Shown: piece by piece, positions 26,281 to 42,097 of the stretch
Layout of the letters: each line of letters begins with the position of its first letter
How positions within the stretch are numbered: position 1 is the first letter of the stretch
Assembly (NCBI GenBank): GCA_037179385.1
Contig: CM074193.1
Location: 8,887,547-8,951,546, forward strand
Source: Holothuria scabra
Taxonomy: Eukaryota; Echinodermata; Holothuroidea; Aspidochirotida; Holothuriidae
DNA: 64,000 nucleotides
Reading direction: 5' to 3'
Program-made: the position numbers and the translations under genes
Notes under the pieces: generated by a model
The model's input: only the letters and a program-made list of their open reading frames with translations
Databases searched by the model: none
Told to the model about the DNA's origin: nothing

Positions 26281-26891
26281 AGTTGAACGGGGACAACCCA
26301 TCGCCGCATGCCTGTATCGCAGCCAATAACAACTGTTTGTTTTAACCCACGAACTGGCACGTAGCCTAGCTACGTTGAATAGGGTTTTATGATTCCAGTC
26401 CCCGTGCACTAGTTGTAATTCATTGCATTATGAACTAGTAGAGGCAAGGCAAACTTCATTATCGATTGGGATTTGAGATTGCAACACTTTCGGACCATGC
26501 CTTATGCAGATATTCCTTCCTGCTCGTAGTAGCCTAAAATGCCTCGCAAAGAGCCCAGTGAATTCCAATTTAACGAATAAACCCCCCCCCCTTAACCTCG
26601 TCAGTCACTGCAGATCAATCCTAAGTTCTCACCCCAGATTGTTCCAATTCTCCTAACCTACCCATCCCACATCCATCCATACACTGACAACTGAACAATT
26701 CCAGTTTATATTGCTTCAGCCTGGGTGTAAGCAGAGAGCAGTTCCCTGGTGTAATTAGCCATAGACACTGTTCAACTGACTAGTTGAAACTTGGGGTTAG
26801 AACTCTGGGGAACCCCAATAATACATAAACCTCAAACTTCAAGACTGTCGAAATGGAAAAAGTCCCCAGCGAGTAGGCTAGTATAGGCCTA

Positions 26892-27150
26892 CACTCTTAT
26901 AAAGTTGGTTAAAAAATTCACCATCACAGGCTGGTCACGTATGTCAAATACCTGAAATTGTGGGAAAAGTTTTCCCCAATATTTGTTGTTTATTTGGTTA
27001 CCCCACAATCTGGTTACCTAATAAGTGGTAAAAAACCTCTTGGATAACCCATCGATCGACAATTATTGGGTAAACTTGAACCAATTTGAGGTTTAATTGA
27101 AATACGTGACCAGTGTTGGTAAGGATTTTTAACCAACTTTTTTTAGAGTG
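26892..27150. mobile_element. TA-flanked MITE (Tc1/mariner-like)
   Basis: CACTCTTATAAAGTTGGTTA at the left is mirrored by TAACCAACTTTTTTTAGAGTG at the right, flanked by TA (26890-26891 and 27151-27152). It is 259 bp and non-coding. The size, TA duplication and terminal inverted repeat fit a Tc1/mariner-type MITE. Confidence 0.65.
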
Positions 27151-28077
27151 TACGTGTTGAAAAAAGAGGAAAACCTAAACAAATAGGAGGAAAAAATACA
27201 CAGTGTATGTACTTACCCGACATGGTGTCGATCACTCGCATGAAAATTTTAAAGTTACCGTAACCACCACTAGATATAATTTTTAACTGGGACCGCATCT
27301 GACGATAGGTAAGCTTAGGGATAGTCCGACAAATAAGAAGTAGGACTATAGGAAAAGAATGGAGGCTCCGGGTATCCTATCTTGTGTAGGGTTGGTGAGG
27401 TTAAACACCATTCAGGTCTTGATTGCGCTATAGTTGCAGATGTCAGTTTACAAACTGCAAGTACAGAGTTCGCCCGCATGATTCCATAATGGGGTTTCTA
27501 ATTGGGTTAATTACTTTCTTCTGATAGGCCTATGTGAAAAATATGAGATACACTACAGACTCACACGAAAGCGGCAACCAGCCAGGATTCTATCCAATAT
27601 TCTCGTGGTCCAATGTTCCCAAGGTTCGATGTCCCCAGGGTTCAATACAACCCCTTGCAGTTGTATTACGTTTAACGATCTTAGTTATTACCAAGGGCAT
27701 GACCTCCGATGGTGGTTTGCAGAATGGAAGTACCGTACTACTTCCATGGTTTCAGGAACACTCGAAAAAGAGTTCTTACCAGCAGCGAAAGGTGGGGCTC
27801 TAAAATGATTGTATTTTTGAGTAGCCTAGGCGTTATGATGGACACAACTAGTAGAAGAAGAGAAAGAGTACATGTATGTGTACTAAAAGGGGTCAAATTC
27901 AATTTCACTCGGATGGCGAAGTGGCCGAGTGAACAGTGTAAACCACAGCTACACTCTTGCCCAGCCAAGATGGTACTGAGAAAGTGACCCGTTAAACAAA
28001 TCTGAGAGAATAAGCGCTAACTATAGCCGAAGAATAACGTGAATGATTTCCAGAATGATGACCGACAAGGATCCAAC

Positions 28078-28373
28078 TTAAAGGCCCAGCTCTCTCACCC
28101 CAAACACAACCAACCTTCTCACTTAAGCCCCTCCCACAATTGTCTGAAATTCACCCTCATCCAGATACAATCTCAGTTTATTGCTTCAAGGTAAGCATAG
28201 AAAAACTCAATTTGTATAATCAAAACACTCTCAGTACCCTTCCTTCTGTGTAATATAAGCCTTGCTACTCTGCATTGTTTGAATTAGCTGCCAATCAAAG
28301 AGCTGAACCAATTGAGAATTTTGGTACCCCCGTACCAAAATTGTAGTTTGAGGTGAGAAGTTTGGCCCTTTAA
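28078..28373. mobile_element. TTAA family A, copy 2 (uninterrupted)
   Basis: TTAA at both ends, with left end AGGCCCAGCTCTCTCACCCC and right end (reverse complement) AGGGCCAAACTTCTCACCTC. It is 296 bp and serves as the reference form. It has single, unoccupied versions of the two sites that carry hAT-like insertions in copies 1 and 3. Confidence 0.85.
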
Positions 28374-29578
28374 CTTGTACACAAACATCTTGCACACAAT
28401 CATTTTTTTGTCCTCAAGCAAGCTAACTGAATGCGGTTAGATTTGGGTTTATCTAATGTTTATCTGAAAGGAGAAGCACAAACGTTATTTTTAATTGAAG
28501 GAGCATTCGCCATATAAAAGATAGAGTCTTTACCACTTAGTAGGCCAAATAGGCCTATATGACAGTTGTAACGGTTCTGTGCACCTTCGTTTCATGCCTT
28601 GTCTTGTCGCCTTGACAACCGTCAGACTCCCAGACAGGTCAATTTACCAATATTGGATTGAAAAGAAGAAGACCAACAAGTTACTGTTCATATTCACGCA
28701 CGCTTGGAGCCTACGTCATACCAAGGTGCTGGAAGAAACTCGAGTTTGAGTGAGAACGTTCTGATCGAACTGGCAGCAAGATGTTGATACCCGAGTACGC
28801 GAGTTGATCCGGGCGGAATGAAGCTCGGCGAGGCTACCCGCCGATGCAGTTTACTAGCTGCCGATGACCTCATATGAACCCAGTTTTGACGGATTTGCAG
28901 GTGTTGTTGGTGTAGTGAAACAAAGAGACTAACACTGACAGTAATTAATACAGAAACTGGTCATTGTCAAGCCTTCAATTAAAATAAAGGCTCACTGGCA
29001 CTTTAAAACTAGTAGTTTGCTTTTTAAAGGTCAAGAACAGTCCACCAAACTTATTTTGAAAACATAGCTAAATATCACAGTGTTCTTCTTAACTCTCTTC
29101 AAAGTATCTTTGGTATTTTATGACTATTGCAAGTCATAGTTATGTAGTCACTTGTATTGTTTTCCAAGCGATCGTGAATTAGGTTATCTGAGGGAGAATT
29201 GTTTTTCCCAAACTTTCAAACTTCAACTCATCAGCGTAGGCTATATGCTGTTTAGCCGTAATTTCCATGTTATTGCTTTGTTTGCATAGTTAATTATTTT
29301 GAGGTTATTTCAATCAATTTATTAAGTGAAAAGGGATAAAAGAACAGAACAATTAGTGATGGAGGCTATAGTAGCCTTGACTGAATGAATAAACAATTAT
29401 AGCCATCGTTGACTGTCACATTTATAAAGCATTTGCTAGCCTAAGTGCAATGTTTTCCTATATTCATACGAAAGACTGAGTGGTGCCGGCAAACTTAGTG
29501 TAGGCATATATGCTACTTGTGTACACTGAATGAATTAATCCGCATCTGAATTTGTTCGATGAGAAGCCTCCAACGCTT

Positions 29579-29957
29579 TCAAGATTTGATTCAGTTAGAC
29601 GTGGATCCAGTCTATCAATTTTCAAAGTTCCTCCCTAAATTGTTTAGTTTTGCAGAAGAAAGGATAATTTGTTCCATACTCTTAAAATAAAAAAAAGTGA
29701 AATTCGCTCCAAAAGTAGAGTACGCTGAAGGACCTCTCCCAGCAAGAGTAAATATCAGTTTTAATAGTTTTGTTCATTTCTTAATATTGCCACAGTTCTA
29801 CGTGGGTCGACAGCCGGCTGAGTGCTTCAAGTTTTCAGCTAGCTATACACTAAATGCGTACTACTACTACAATAGTTTTGCCCGTCAAAAGGGGCGGGTC
29901 ACGTGACGTAAGTGAAATCACTCTATAGTCCTACATATAAAGTCTTAGTCTCCTCAG
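29579..29957. repeat. Tandem duplication, unit 1
   Basis: This unit and the next (29958-30629) share nearly the whole sequence from AAGATTTGATTCAGT to AAAGTCT…CCTCA, including AATTTTCAAAGTTCCTCCCT and TTTTCAGCTAGCTATACACT. Unit 1 has no insertion at AATTTGTTCCATACT. The unit ends in a promoter-like module. Confidence 0.85.
29891..29942 (+). promoter_or_regulatory. Promoter-like module: GC box, CACGTG, TGACGTAA, TATA-like
   Basis: GGGGCGGG is followed by TCACGTGA (palindromic E-box) and TGACGTAAG (CRE/ATF-like), then CATATAAAG about 30 bp on. The first 32 bp (29891-29922) recur without a mismatch at 30563-30594 in unit 2, although the surrounding units differ at many positions. No open frame follows, so a transcript is unproven. 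Confidence 0.45.
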
Positions 29958-30629
29958 TCAAGATTTGATTCAGTCAGGCGTAGATCCAGTCTATCAATTT
30001 TCAAAGTTCCTCCCTAAATTGTTTAGTTTTGCAGAAGAAAGGATGATTTCGTCCCCTTTCTGGCGAACTGACGAACCGCAAAATCAATCATTTCATGAAT
30101 CTATGAATCTTGTATATCACATGATATAGTGACGAATGTTGTCTTATTAGGAGAATTTTCGCTGTATTCATCGTTTTTATGTTTGGAACTGTAGAAAATA
30201 GCATATTTTACAAAGTCGTTGCAATTTTTAAGGCTGAGGTGAACGGCTTATGGCAAAAAATGCATTCGTCACAACGCCAAAATTGCCAAATTTTCACATG
30301 CGTCACTATGCCAATTTGCGACTCGTAAGTACGCCAGGAAGGGGACGATTTGTTCCATACTCTTAAAATAAAAAAGTAAAATTCGCTCCAAAAATAGAGT
30401 ATACTGAAGGATCTCTCCCAGCAAGAGTAAATATCAATTTTAATTGTTTTGATCAATTCTTAAAAGCCTATTGCAAAAGTCCCACGTGGGTCGTCAACCG
30501 GCTCAAGTTTTCAGCTAGCTATACACTAAATGTGCATTACGATAGTTTTGCCCGAAAAAAAAGGGGCGGGTCACGTGACGTAAGTGAAATCACTGTATAG
30601 TCCTACAAATAAAGTCTCAGTATCCTCAT
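29958..30629. repeat. Tandem duplication, unit 2 (with insertion)
   Basis: Same order of sequence as unit 1, with a 298-bp element inserted at the ATTT of AATTTGTTCC. The second copy of the promoter-like module lies at 30563-30594, followed by ACAAATAAAG where unit 1 has ACATATAAAG. Confidence 0.85.
30050..30347. mobile_element. CGTCCCCTT-ended element with 4-bp ATTT duplication
   Basis: The left end CGTCCCCTTTCTGGCGAACT matches the reverse complement of the right end, CGTCCCCTTCCTGGCGTACT, and similarity continues to GCAAA. ATTT flanks it at 30046-30049 and 30348-30351. Unit 1 of the duplication provides the empty site (AATTTGTTCC). It is 298 bp, with no coding potential. Confidence 0.85.
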
Positions 30630-33600
30630 GGAAGAAATACTGATATCGAATAAAAACCAGTAATAACGATTTCTGAACCTAATATTGACGGTCTGGCACT
30701 GTTACCACACCTGCTACAAATGGACATAAATGGACAACAAGCGTACCCCTCAAATTAGAAAAGTGGTGAACGCATTTGTACCTTCGCTCCCATAACTCAA
30801 TGGCGAGAATTTCCTATTCATTTCCTTTTGAAAAGTGCATTAGGCCTAGTTTGAATAGATCCCCTTGTTGTTACCCATTTTTTTTGCAAAGAAACCTAAA
30901 TAATTCGCAACTCCTGAAAGCGAGAAAAGGACACCCCTCCCCCAGAACAACGGTGTTTGGCAACGTCCCCTACCCAACCCGTGGAGCGGCCAGATCCGTC
31001 TAATGCCTTTGACAACGAGCGCTTCCTGAATCGCCGGTAAACTGAGAAATATTCCTATTTTCTTTACGGTAACACCACGATCACATAATACTCCTATATA
31101 AGCATGGAATCCACCTTTTGTGATAATTCTGACAGAGTTCGCGGCATGTTCATATATAGCTGCATTGGGGATCCGAATTAGCAAACACGTTAAGTGTATC
31201 GTGGCGCCCTTGGTTCCAGCATACAACTCCTTTGTTGGCGTCTATCGACAGATTGGTGTGTATTTTCTACTACTGGTATGTAAAGTATTGGTAGTGCGAA
31301 ATCACTTATATAATTGTATGAACTTAAATGAGCACACAAATTTCAAGTTCAATAAGACCTAATAAAATAAATCATGCTCAGTTTTACAACAGGACGATCA
31401 GCTTCAAATGCGAGATGCATTGTCTAAATAATCCCTCATTTTTTAATTCCCGAGGGGTAATAATTCATCAATGGGTAATATTCCACCCACGGCAATGATC
31501 TTGGATTCCTTCCAAAGTTCGAGGTGGCAATTCTGTAAGCAACTATATCCACTTGAACAGAACACGTTTCAACGGAAAGAAAACATTCCAGCATTGACCT
31601 TTGAATCTCTGAAGTATTATATTCTAAATGTGTTCGCAAACAACGCCGATCAATCTTGTGTGAAAATTTAGTCATGCAGACTTCGGATTTTGATGTAGAC
31701 TAAGGGATAATGAATCACCACTGCACCAAAAATTGGCCTGCATGGTTGTTAGTCTGTAATCCACACAGATGTTACGAAACTCAGAAAAACTGCTTTTTCA
31801 AAATTTTGCAATAATGGCAGGGGCGGAACGAGAATTTTCAGGGTTTTCAAAGGTCCTCTTGACCCTGTGGCAAAGGGCCGTTCGGAGAAACCAAACTTTA
31901 TCTGCACCCCCCCCCCAAAAAAAAGCTATTACGTCCACTGAAGGACAATATATGACCGACCTCACGGCCCTCAGACCATTTACATTATTGGTCTGTCATG
32001 TATGGCTCCATTCTAGACTGGGTGAAAAGAACAGACACTGATAGTGGCGCTCCCGCTTAGATTGGTTTATATCCGATTATAAACATATGGCATCATGCTA
32101 CCCATATTCACTACATTGCTACACCCCTTTGCATGTAACAGTGTCCAAAATTTGCCCGAGAAATGGCTGTAGTATCTTGTGATTTTCTTACTATTTTGCA
32201 GTTTCCTCTGACAAAAGCTCAAACTAACGATTGATTTGGTTCTACTTACAAGCCTGGGAAATATCTGTCACGGCTGCATGAGCGGTCTCGATTTTAAAAA
32301 TTGCAGCACAAAACATAACATATGCTGGTCATCGAACATCGACGCCGCCACCATACGAAATCCTACATCCGCCCGGCGTTCATATTTGGCAGTCGGGAAG
32401 TTCGACTTATGCAAAGGTCATACCGAAGACTTTAAAATGGAACCCACTGCCGGTGTGCTTGGTGTTCAGCATAACTAATGGGTAGCAAAACAAGCCAGTA
32501 AGCCAAAACTGGAAAAAGGCCTTGGCCAGCTTGACTTCAGCCATGTTGCAGTTCTATCTTAAACCAATTGGTTAGAAAATGGGCAGTTCAACTCCATCAA
32601 ACTACATTTATAATTATGTAACTAACTGACGTTCATGTTCTGTTCGGTCAGTAACGTCAATCATCACCGGAATGTGAGTGGGGGCATGGTCGCGATCTTA
32701 AAAAAATTACTGTTAAAATTTTAATCCAAGGGATGATTTTTACGTGTCCCCCACGATTGACGCCCATGTAGTCGGACCAATACCGACAAGTTGCCTCTGA
32801 GAGCCAGTGACAGCATATTTGGCGAAGCATATGAATGGTTGGTTACAGAGGTGGCTTGGAGACGGGTAAGTATTACATAGTACATGGTGTATTACGATGC
32901 TATACCCGGAGGTTGTGAGGAAAATAAGATTTAATGGTTAAAAGATTTTTAAACTACAAAACCATACCCATATTTTCCTCACAACCAATCCAACATAATT
33001 TCATCTTTGTTTTTTAAAACTATTTAAGCGAGTAACGGTGGTCCATGTAATGAAATCCCCTCCAATAATCAAAATAACGATTGCCTGAATTGAAAGATTG
33101 ATTTCAGTATGCCGTGGGTCATTTCTCCCAACAATATATCTCCATTTATCTGTGGTTCCCGATCTAACTGGATGTTTTGGGCAAGGAGTAGACTGCACGC
33201 CACCCCTGTGCAGTGATGCAGTTTCTGTCGCTTAAATGACGTCTCCTATAACATTATAATAACAGTCCTACAAATTTGTGTACTAAAAACCCAAAGCTTC
33301 TTGATCACTAGGGCTTTGCAGCATGTGAACTACTTGACTTTAGCGACCACCGGACCTCATCTGCTAAGGCAAACTACTTTTCTCGAGCCTGTATTATTCA
33401 GTCAGAGTCAAACTAGAACCGGTGATTTTAGTGAACCCGCTTCCTGAAGTCTCACCAAGACTTTGAGCCATAAAACCCACAACGCCCTGGGAAGACCCTG
33501 AGCCCTTTTGCTAAAGCAAAATCCCCAAAGTCCGCGGTATATGGGGCTGTCCAATAGTAGTGATAGGGGAGGTAAGTAGTAGCGGAATAGATTATAATTA

Positions 33601-35225
33601 TCCTTAGCCGAAACAATTTTTCACCCAGAGATATGATGAAACTTCAGAGACTCAGTGGCCCATGAACACCAATGTTTTCCACATGGAAGCTATCAGGGGT
33701 TCCTAGCTAGCCAGAGGAGCGGACGAAGTTTTTTCGTCAAGTTCAGCTCATCCTTACGAAAAACCAACAGCCTAAGGAGCGGCAGCCACAGTGGTGATAC
33801 GCAGGCTACTTCTAAACAGGCTCCGGACCTATCTGCGATAGACAAATATACTCTTCATTCAGAGGTTTACTAAAACTTCTCCCTGGACCACCAGTGGGAC
33901 TTCGTCCCTAGACCCCCTAAGGCGGACCCCTTAACTTCATCGCGAGAACTCTTGCTTCGTGTTCACGAGAAAACTTTGCTTCCAACATTTTCATTTAGCA
34001 GCAAAGTATACACTTCTTCTACTGAGGGGATGTGCGCACAACTTTGTTGGGGCGGGTTACCCTGCGAAGCGGTCTGTTTCCTCAGCTTCCAAAAGGCTGA
34101 ACAAGGAGTATGACGTACAGTCTGCTACGCATGTGATAGGCGCGTTTTCAAACGCTTAATTTTGCATTTCCTCTCAATAATTCCGTTTATTTGGACAGCT
34201 GACATCGATCGAGAAAAATTCATAATATTTTATTATAAGGAATCACTTTCGGTTGAAATTCCAGTTGTAAGCCTTTCTATCAGGAGCATCTAGTTTGACA
34301 CCATGCGATCTGAAAACGCGGAAAACGACATACTTGCTCCATTCGTATTAAACATAGGAGAATAGTTCTTAACTAAATATTTATATGACAGAACGCAGTG
34401 TTAATGTTCACTGAATTTACTGAAACATACTCTATTTTGTTGAAAGTTCTCTTTCATGGTCCCATGTTCGTTTCTCGAGGTGTTTCCAAGATGACACATT
34501 TTCTGCAAAGTGACCTTGAAGCTGATGGATTACATTGACGACAAAAAGTTTTTTCTAGTTTTCATTTAATATTATTAGGATCTTGTACTGATGATATCTT
34601 GCTCCTAACTTTTTTTAAGTTTAACTTACTCTGCTGCTCAGAGCGCATTTATGATATCAATTTTTTGTTGTATGAAATTGATGATATTTTAAAAAAAAAA
34701 CCATTGGCCGTCAAAGTAGGCTAAATCTATATCATGGCGCTGGCCTACTTCCTCAACACCTTTTAGTTTTTTGTAGAAAAATTTTCAGTTCGATGATTGC
34801 TGATAACCGGGGAATCGAAAATAGAAAATGAAAGAAACTTTCACAGAATGCTTGGGATATATGTGTTCCTCAGTAACATATCAAACAAACTTTTTGTAGG
34901 ACTCACCTTCTGTGCTTAGCAGTCCGTTCCGAGGTTTAGAGCTTCCGCTGTTCTAGCTTCTAATAACGACCATGAAAAAACAACAAACTCAGAAAAAAAA
35001 TGGGCTTTGCCACTTGGTTTTTTTTTTTCATTTTCGTATTAAATTATACACTGATCGCATAAAGTATGTTTAAAAAACGAAAGTCACGGATGAAAGTACC
35101 AGTAACACGGAAGATAAACTGATAAAGTTTCGAATACCTAGCTTGTTTTCAAGGTAATTTTCGTGAAATCGAATCGGAAAATATCCCGTAAAAATAAAGT
35201 ACTTCATTTATCTATTTGATCAAAT

Positions 35226-38269
<3,044 letters not shown>

Positions 38270-38701
38270 TCAGTGAAAAGGTCAGTTCCTTTGATTCCTT
38301 GCATTCATTGTTGTAGGACGACTCTTTTAATCACATTATGGATCGAAAAATTTTGACCAGGTAGCAGAGCATGATTACAGAGTTCCTAATATCCCAAACC
38401 AAAAGTTCACATTGATGCTGCCCTTGGTTTAAGTTACAAGTGGGTTAAGGAGGTAAACTTGCTTCTAGACCAAATAATATAAGGAGCAATATAAAGGGTT
38501 CGAAAATTTCCTCTTCTTTAGTAAGAAACCAATTTATTGAATTTTTTATGGAAATGAAAATTGAACACTTGGATTTTGAGCGTCTTCTAGAAATGGGGAA
38601 CCCCCACCCAATTGACAAAAACCATGCCAGTCATGTGCTGAATTATAGCATGGATCTTCCACCTCAGGGTGTTATCCTCATGTTACAGTATTTCTAGTTC
38701 C

Positions 38702-39271
38702 TTAAAGGCCTACTTCTCTCACCCAAACAGTACCAATTCTTTTACCTTCTTACATATAAGCCCCTCCCACAATTGTCTAAAATTTATCCTCATCCACATT
38801 CAATCTCAGTTTATTGCTTCAGGGCGAGCAGGGATGTAGCTAGCCAAATTTGAGTGTCGGGTAATTGTCTGATGAAAGCACTCCACCCCACCCAATGGCA
38901 TCTACCCCATTTTTCATTTAATTCATTTAATTTTTCATTTTTTACCTCATTTTACTTTAGGGAGGGAATTTGGGGCTTGTTTTAGGTCTAATTAGGAAGA
39001 TTTTTTGTGGATGGGGTGAGATGCCTGGAGTGCTGGGGGGTATGGAGTGGTGGGTGTCACCACCCAGCACCGCCCACTGTAGCTATATCCCTGAGGGTGA
39101 GTAAAGAAAAGCAAAATACCCTCTCAGTACAGTTCGTGCTGTGTTAGTGTGACATACATTTTGGTAATCTGCATTGTTTGAACTAGCTGTCATTCAAAGA
39201 GTTGAGCCAATAGCGAATTTCTATAGACTACTACGGAAATTGTAGTTTTAGGTGAGAGGAAACCCCATTAC
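38702..39271. mobile_element. TTAA family A, copy 3, interrupted
   Basis: Left end TTAA then AGGCCTACTTCTCTCACCC. The right end (reverse complement) is GGGGTTTCCTCTCACCTAAA, with TTAC in place of TTAA. The element is collinear with 28078-28373 apart from the insertion at 38829-39093. Confidence 0.8.
38829..39093. mobile_element. hAT-like MITE in family A copy 3
   Basis: CAGGGATGTAGCTAGC at the left and AGCTATATCCCTG at the right, flanked by AGGGCGAG (38821-38828) and AGGGTGAG (39094-39101), an 8-bp duplication with one mismatch. 265 bp. CAGGG ends and the 8-bp duplication indicate a hAT-type element of a different family from the one at 24487. Confidence 0.82.
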
Positions 39272-41246
39272 TTTTATAATTTTCCTTATCTGCACGTAGA
39301 CAAAAACATAGTGTACTCTGCTAAGTTTATGATGGTACTGTGACAGTATTTTCTGAATCGGAAAGGAGAGGACGACCCTCTCACTCTGGGAAAGAACCGT
39401 GGAAAAATAGCAGCGTAAAATAACAATGCAAGTTCTACATGTGGTTAGATCAATCAAGCTGTAACCATGGAGGTTATTGCTGTAACAGTGATGGTGATCT
39501 GTACTAAACATATTTGAGAGGAAATGTGGTTAAGCTTTGCCAAATAGCAATTACGATAAAGGGTTGCGATCTATAGAATTTTGGTGAGTATTTCTTTTTG
39601 CCTCTAACCCTTTGCTACTGCTATTTGGAATTGGAAAAGTGTCTATTCTAAGATTTGACCTCAGATAATCAGATCGCTCGGACTGTGGATGAGTGCTCGA
39701 AGAGTGACCACAAAACCCGCCAACTATGTGAATGATGTAAGTATGTTGATTCAAGGTCATACGGCAGGGCTTATTTGCTTATTGTAAGCAACTAGCATCA
39801 ACGCTCTTTTACAAGGGTGGTTACAAATTCGTTGATGCATTCTACACCAACTTGATTTCCCATCAAAATACATCAGTTTCATGCTGACCTTTTTTATTGT
39901 AAAATTCACAAGGAAGTACGGAATATTGGAATTTTTACACACAATTCCAATCCTTTGAAACCAGTATTTATTGACTTAAAATGATTGGTTAAATGAGAAA
40001 GTACAATCACTCTAGTACTTTTTTAAAATTCAAATTCTTTAACTCTTCTAGGGCGTAATAATTTTGAAGAGATGATTTGGTATGCAGACAAGGGGGCACT
40101 GGGGACTAGTATGTGCCCTTCATAAACCCTCTTCAATTATGTAACTCCCCCTGCTCCAGTCCTATATATGCATAGGTCTATGAGGAAGGGGTGCGGGGCA
40201 CTCGCCTTCCCAATTGGAGCAAAAACGGATGATCCATTCGGGTATAACATGGGCAAACATGATAAATGGTGTCAATGTTCAGGTAAAAATTGCTCTTGCC
40301 CCCACATTGTTACCCCCGTACGCCTATGATTACATGTTAACATATGAGGGTAGTAGATAACACATTAGAGTATGGTTATCAAAACAGTTGTACTGAGACA
40401 GCAATCTGACAGAGCGATCAATTTAACATTTTGAAAAAAGCACTCAATCTTAGAAGCGTTTGGTTATAGCAAAAACTCCTTAAAGTTGAACAATACTATA
40501 ATTAATAGCTTTCCAAATGGAGATAGAGATGTCAGTAGGCCTAAACTTCATTGCTGGTTACCTTTACTTGATACCTCGACAGCGATAGTTGTTCACCATT
40601 TTGAGAAGCTCAATCTCAGTAAGAAATCATGGTTCATAATTGGCTGTTATTTGTAACAAGCTTCACGGTTTAAAATGAGACTGGTACATAAGGAGCGGCG
40701 GTGGGATGGTGGTGGAGTGTGTATGCGCAAGCTGGGGGGGGGGGGGGTCACCATGCTTCACAATCAAATAAACGTCTACACAAAATCGTTTTCTCGCAAA
40801 AGATGGTCTGAGGATGTTTTTTTCCTCCTAACACAGCATAAAATAGTTCTATTTACGAGGCATTCTTTAAAATTAATATTTGCATTATTCTGGGTTCGAG
40901 TCTTATACCGTAACGGCTTTGATCTCTTGGGCACATTGGGCGATCTTTTTAGTTTTTAGTTTCACACGTTTTTACAAAAAATCTTCTCGGTTCTTGTATT
41001 GGCTTAACGATTTAGTATTTTCACACCACAAATATCTATTTTATAGCAAAGCCCTTTTTACATTTGGTATAAGGTGCATCAAGGTCATGGACTAATTAAG
41101 TCTTTGAGGAAACGCGACCTTACAACGAGAAACTTTCAATGTCCTGAAATTTCAGAAGCAATGCTAGTAAAATCCTATCAACATTACTAAGGGGGAAGAA
41201 TTTCTTTCCTTTCTTTAAAAATCGATGAGACAAATAATCAACTTAC

Positions 41247-41249
41247 CAT
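41247..41249 (-). CDS. Exon 1 (start codon) of alpha-tubulin gene 3
   Basis: The minus strand reads CTACACAAAATG then GTAAGTTGA. Only Met1 is coded. A TATA box lies about 130 bp upstream, implying a 5' UTR of roughly 100 nt. Confidence 0.85.
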
Positions 41250-41374
41250 TTTGTGTAGATTTCTTTTTCAACGGATAAAGGCAAAAAGATTGAACAAAGA
41301 ACGGAGTAGTTTTCTCTCGCTACTGTAATGGTAGACTCAAAGAAGAACACTGACTGTGGATTTGAACGATCGAT

Positions 41375-41442
41375 AATTTATACCGCTCGAGAGGACGTTT
41401 GTGATTGGCCAACTGAAATGCGTTGCCATGACAATGACGTAT
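41375..41442 (-). promoter_or_regulatory. Promoter of alpha-tubulin gene 3: TATA, CCAAT, X-box-like
   Basis: Minus-strand TATAAATT is at 41375-41382, CCAAT (in GGCCAATCAC) at 41404-41408, and an X-box-like GTTGCCATGACAAT at 41422-41435 (plus-strand reading). The last matches the ideal palindrome GTTGCCATGGCAAC at 12 of 14 positions. TGACGTAT, a CRE-like half site, overlaps its right end. Further single GTAACC/GGTAAC half sites lie near 41449 and 41490. TATA-to-ATG spacing is sensible; RFX control is inferred. Confidence 0.65.
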
Positions 41443-42097
41443 CTTGATGGTAACGGATTGCCCTGCTTGACTGCACACATTGACCTGCCGTAACCATTAC
41501 TCAGGCGGGGTATTTGCATAAGTAAACATGATCGTACCAGCAAAACCACAGTGGTTAAAGAATAATCATTGAACGGCGGGTTATTTTAAACGAAAACAAC
41601 TGGTGGTAAGATTGTCCTACTAATAGCAGGGCATCTGGAAGTTGCTATTGATTGGTATTAGAATGACATATCAGGCCTGCGCACAGGGCCTATGATGAAG
41701 GAATACAAAGTGATTACTTTATCAATATCATGCCTGATTGTCATGGCTCTAAGGCAATGCATGTGCTACTACGAGGATATCGTAGCTTAGGATAAGATCA
41801 TCGGGTTATAGCATACATGATTTTGAAAAAGCATGATCTCTGTAAGGGACATGAAAAGCCACCCGTTACGTGGCTGAACACCTTGAACCACAACTCGTCA
41901 GTGAGACAAGTCGTGGCCGCCGATACATTCATCCAACAATGTTTACATTGAATGAAACTTATAATTCACATTTGAAATGCTAATTGATCAATTGGAGATC
42001 CTCGAGGGTGACTGGATGCATTGTTGCCCACCGCAAGCGCTAGAGTCCCCCTTAGTGTGGGACCAGGGACTCGACCAATAAAAAGTTTTTCAAGCAA

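Larger units (their letters stand above)
26061..35225. other. Intergenic region between gene 2 and gene 3
   Basis: No gene is recognised over 9 kb. It holds the gene 2 promoter, a TA-flanked element (26892-27150), family A copy 2 (28078-28373), a family F fragment (about 29019-29160), a tandem duplication (29579-30629), and a TSD-like 'CATGGAAGTAC' phrase near 27725 related to that at 42570-43020. From 30630 to 35225 I see only scattered short repeat remnants (for example the CAGGGGCGG motif near 31818) and then the 3' UTR of gene 3. Confidence 0.6.

Noticed and set aside
27205..27230. CATGTCGGGTAAGT on the minus strand as an extra first exon
   Set aside because: The ATG would be followed by TCGG before the donor, out of register with exon 2, and gene 2 has a better exon 1 at 26058-26060.
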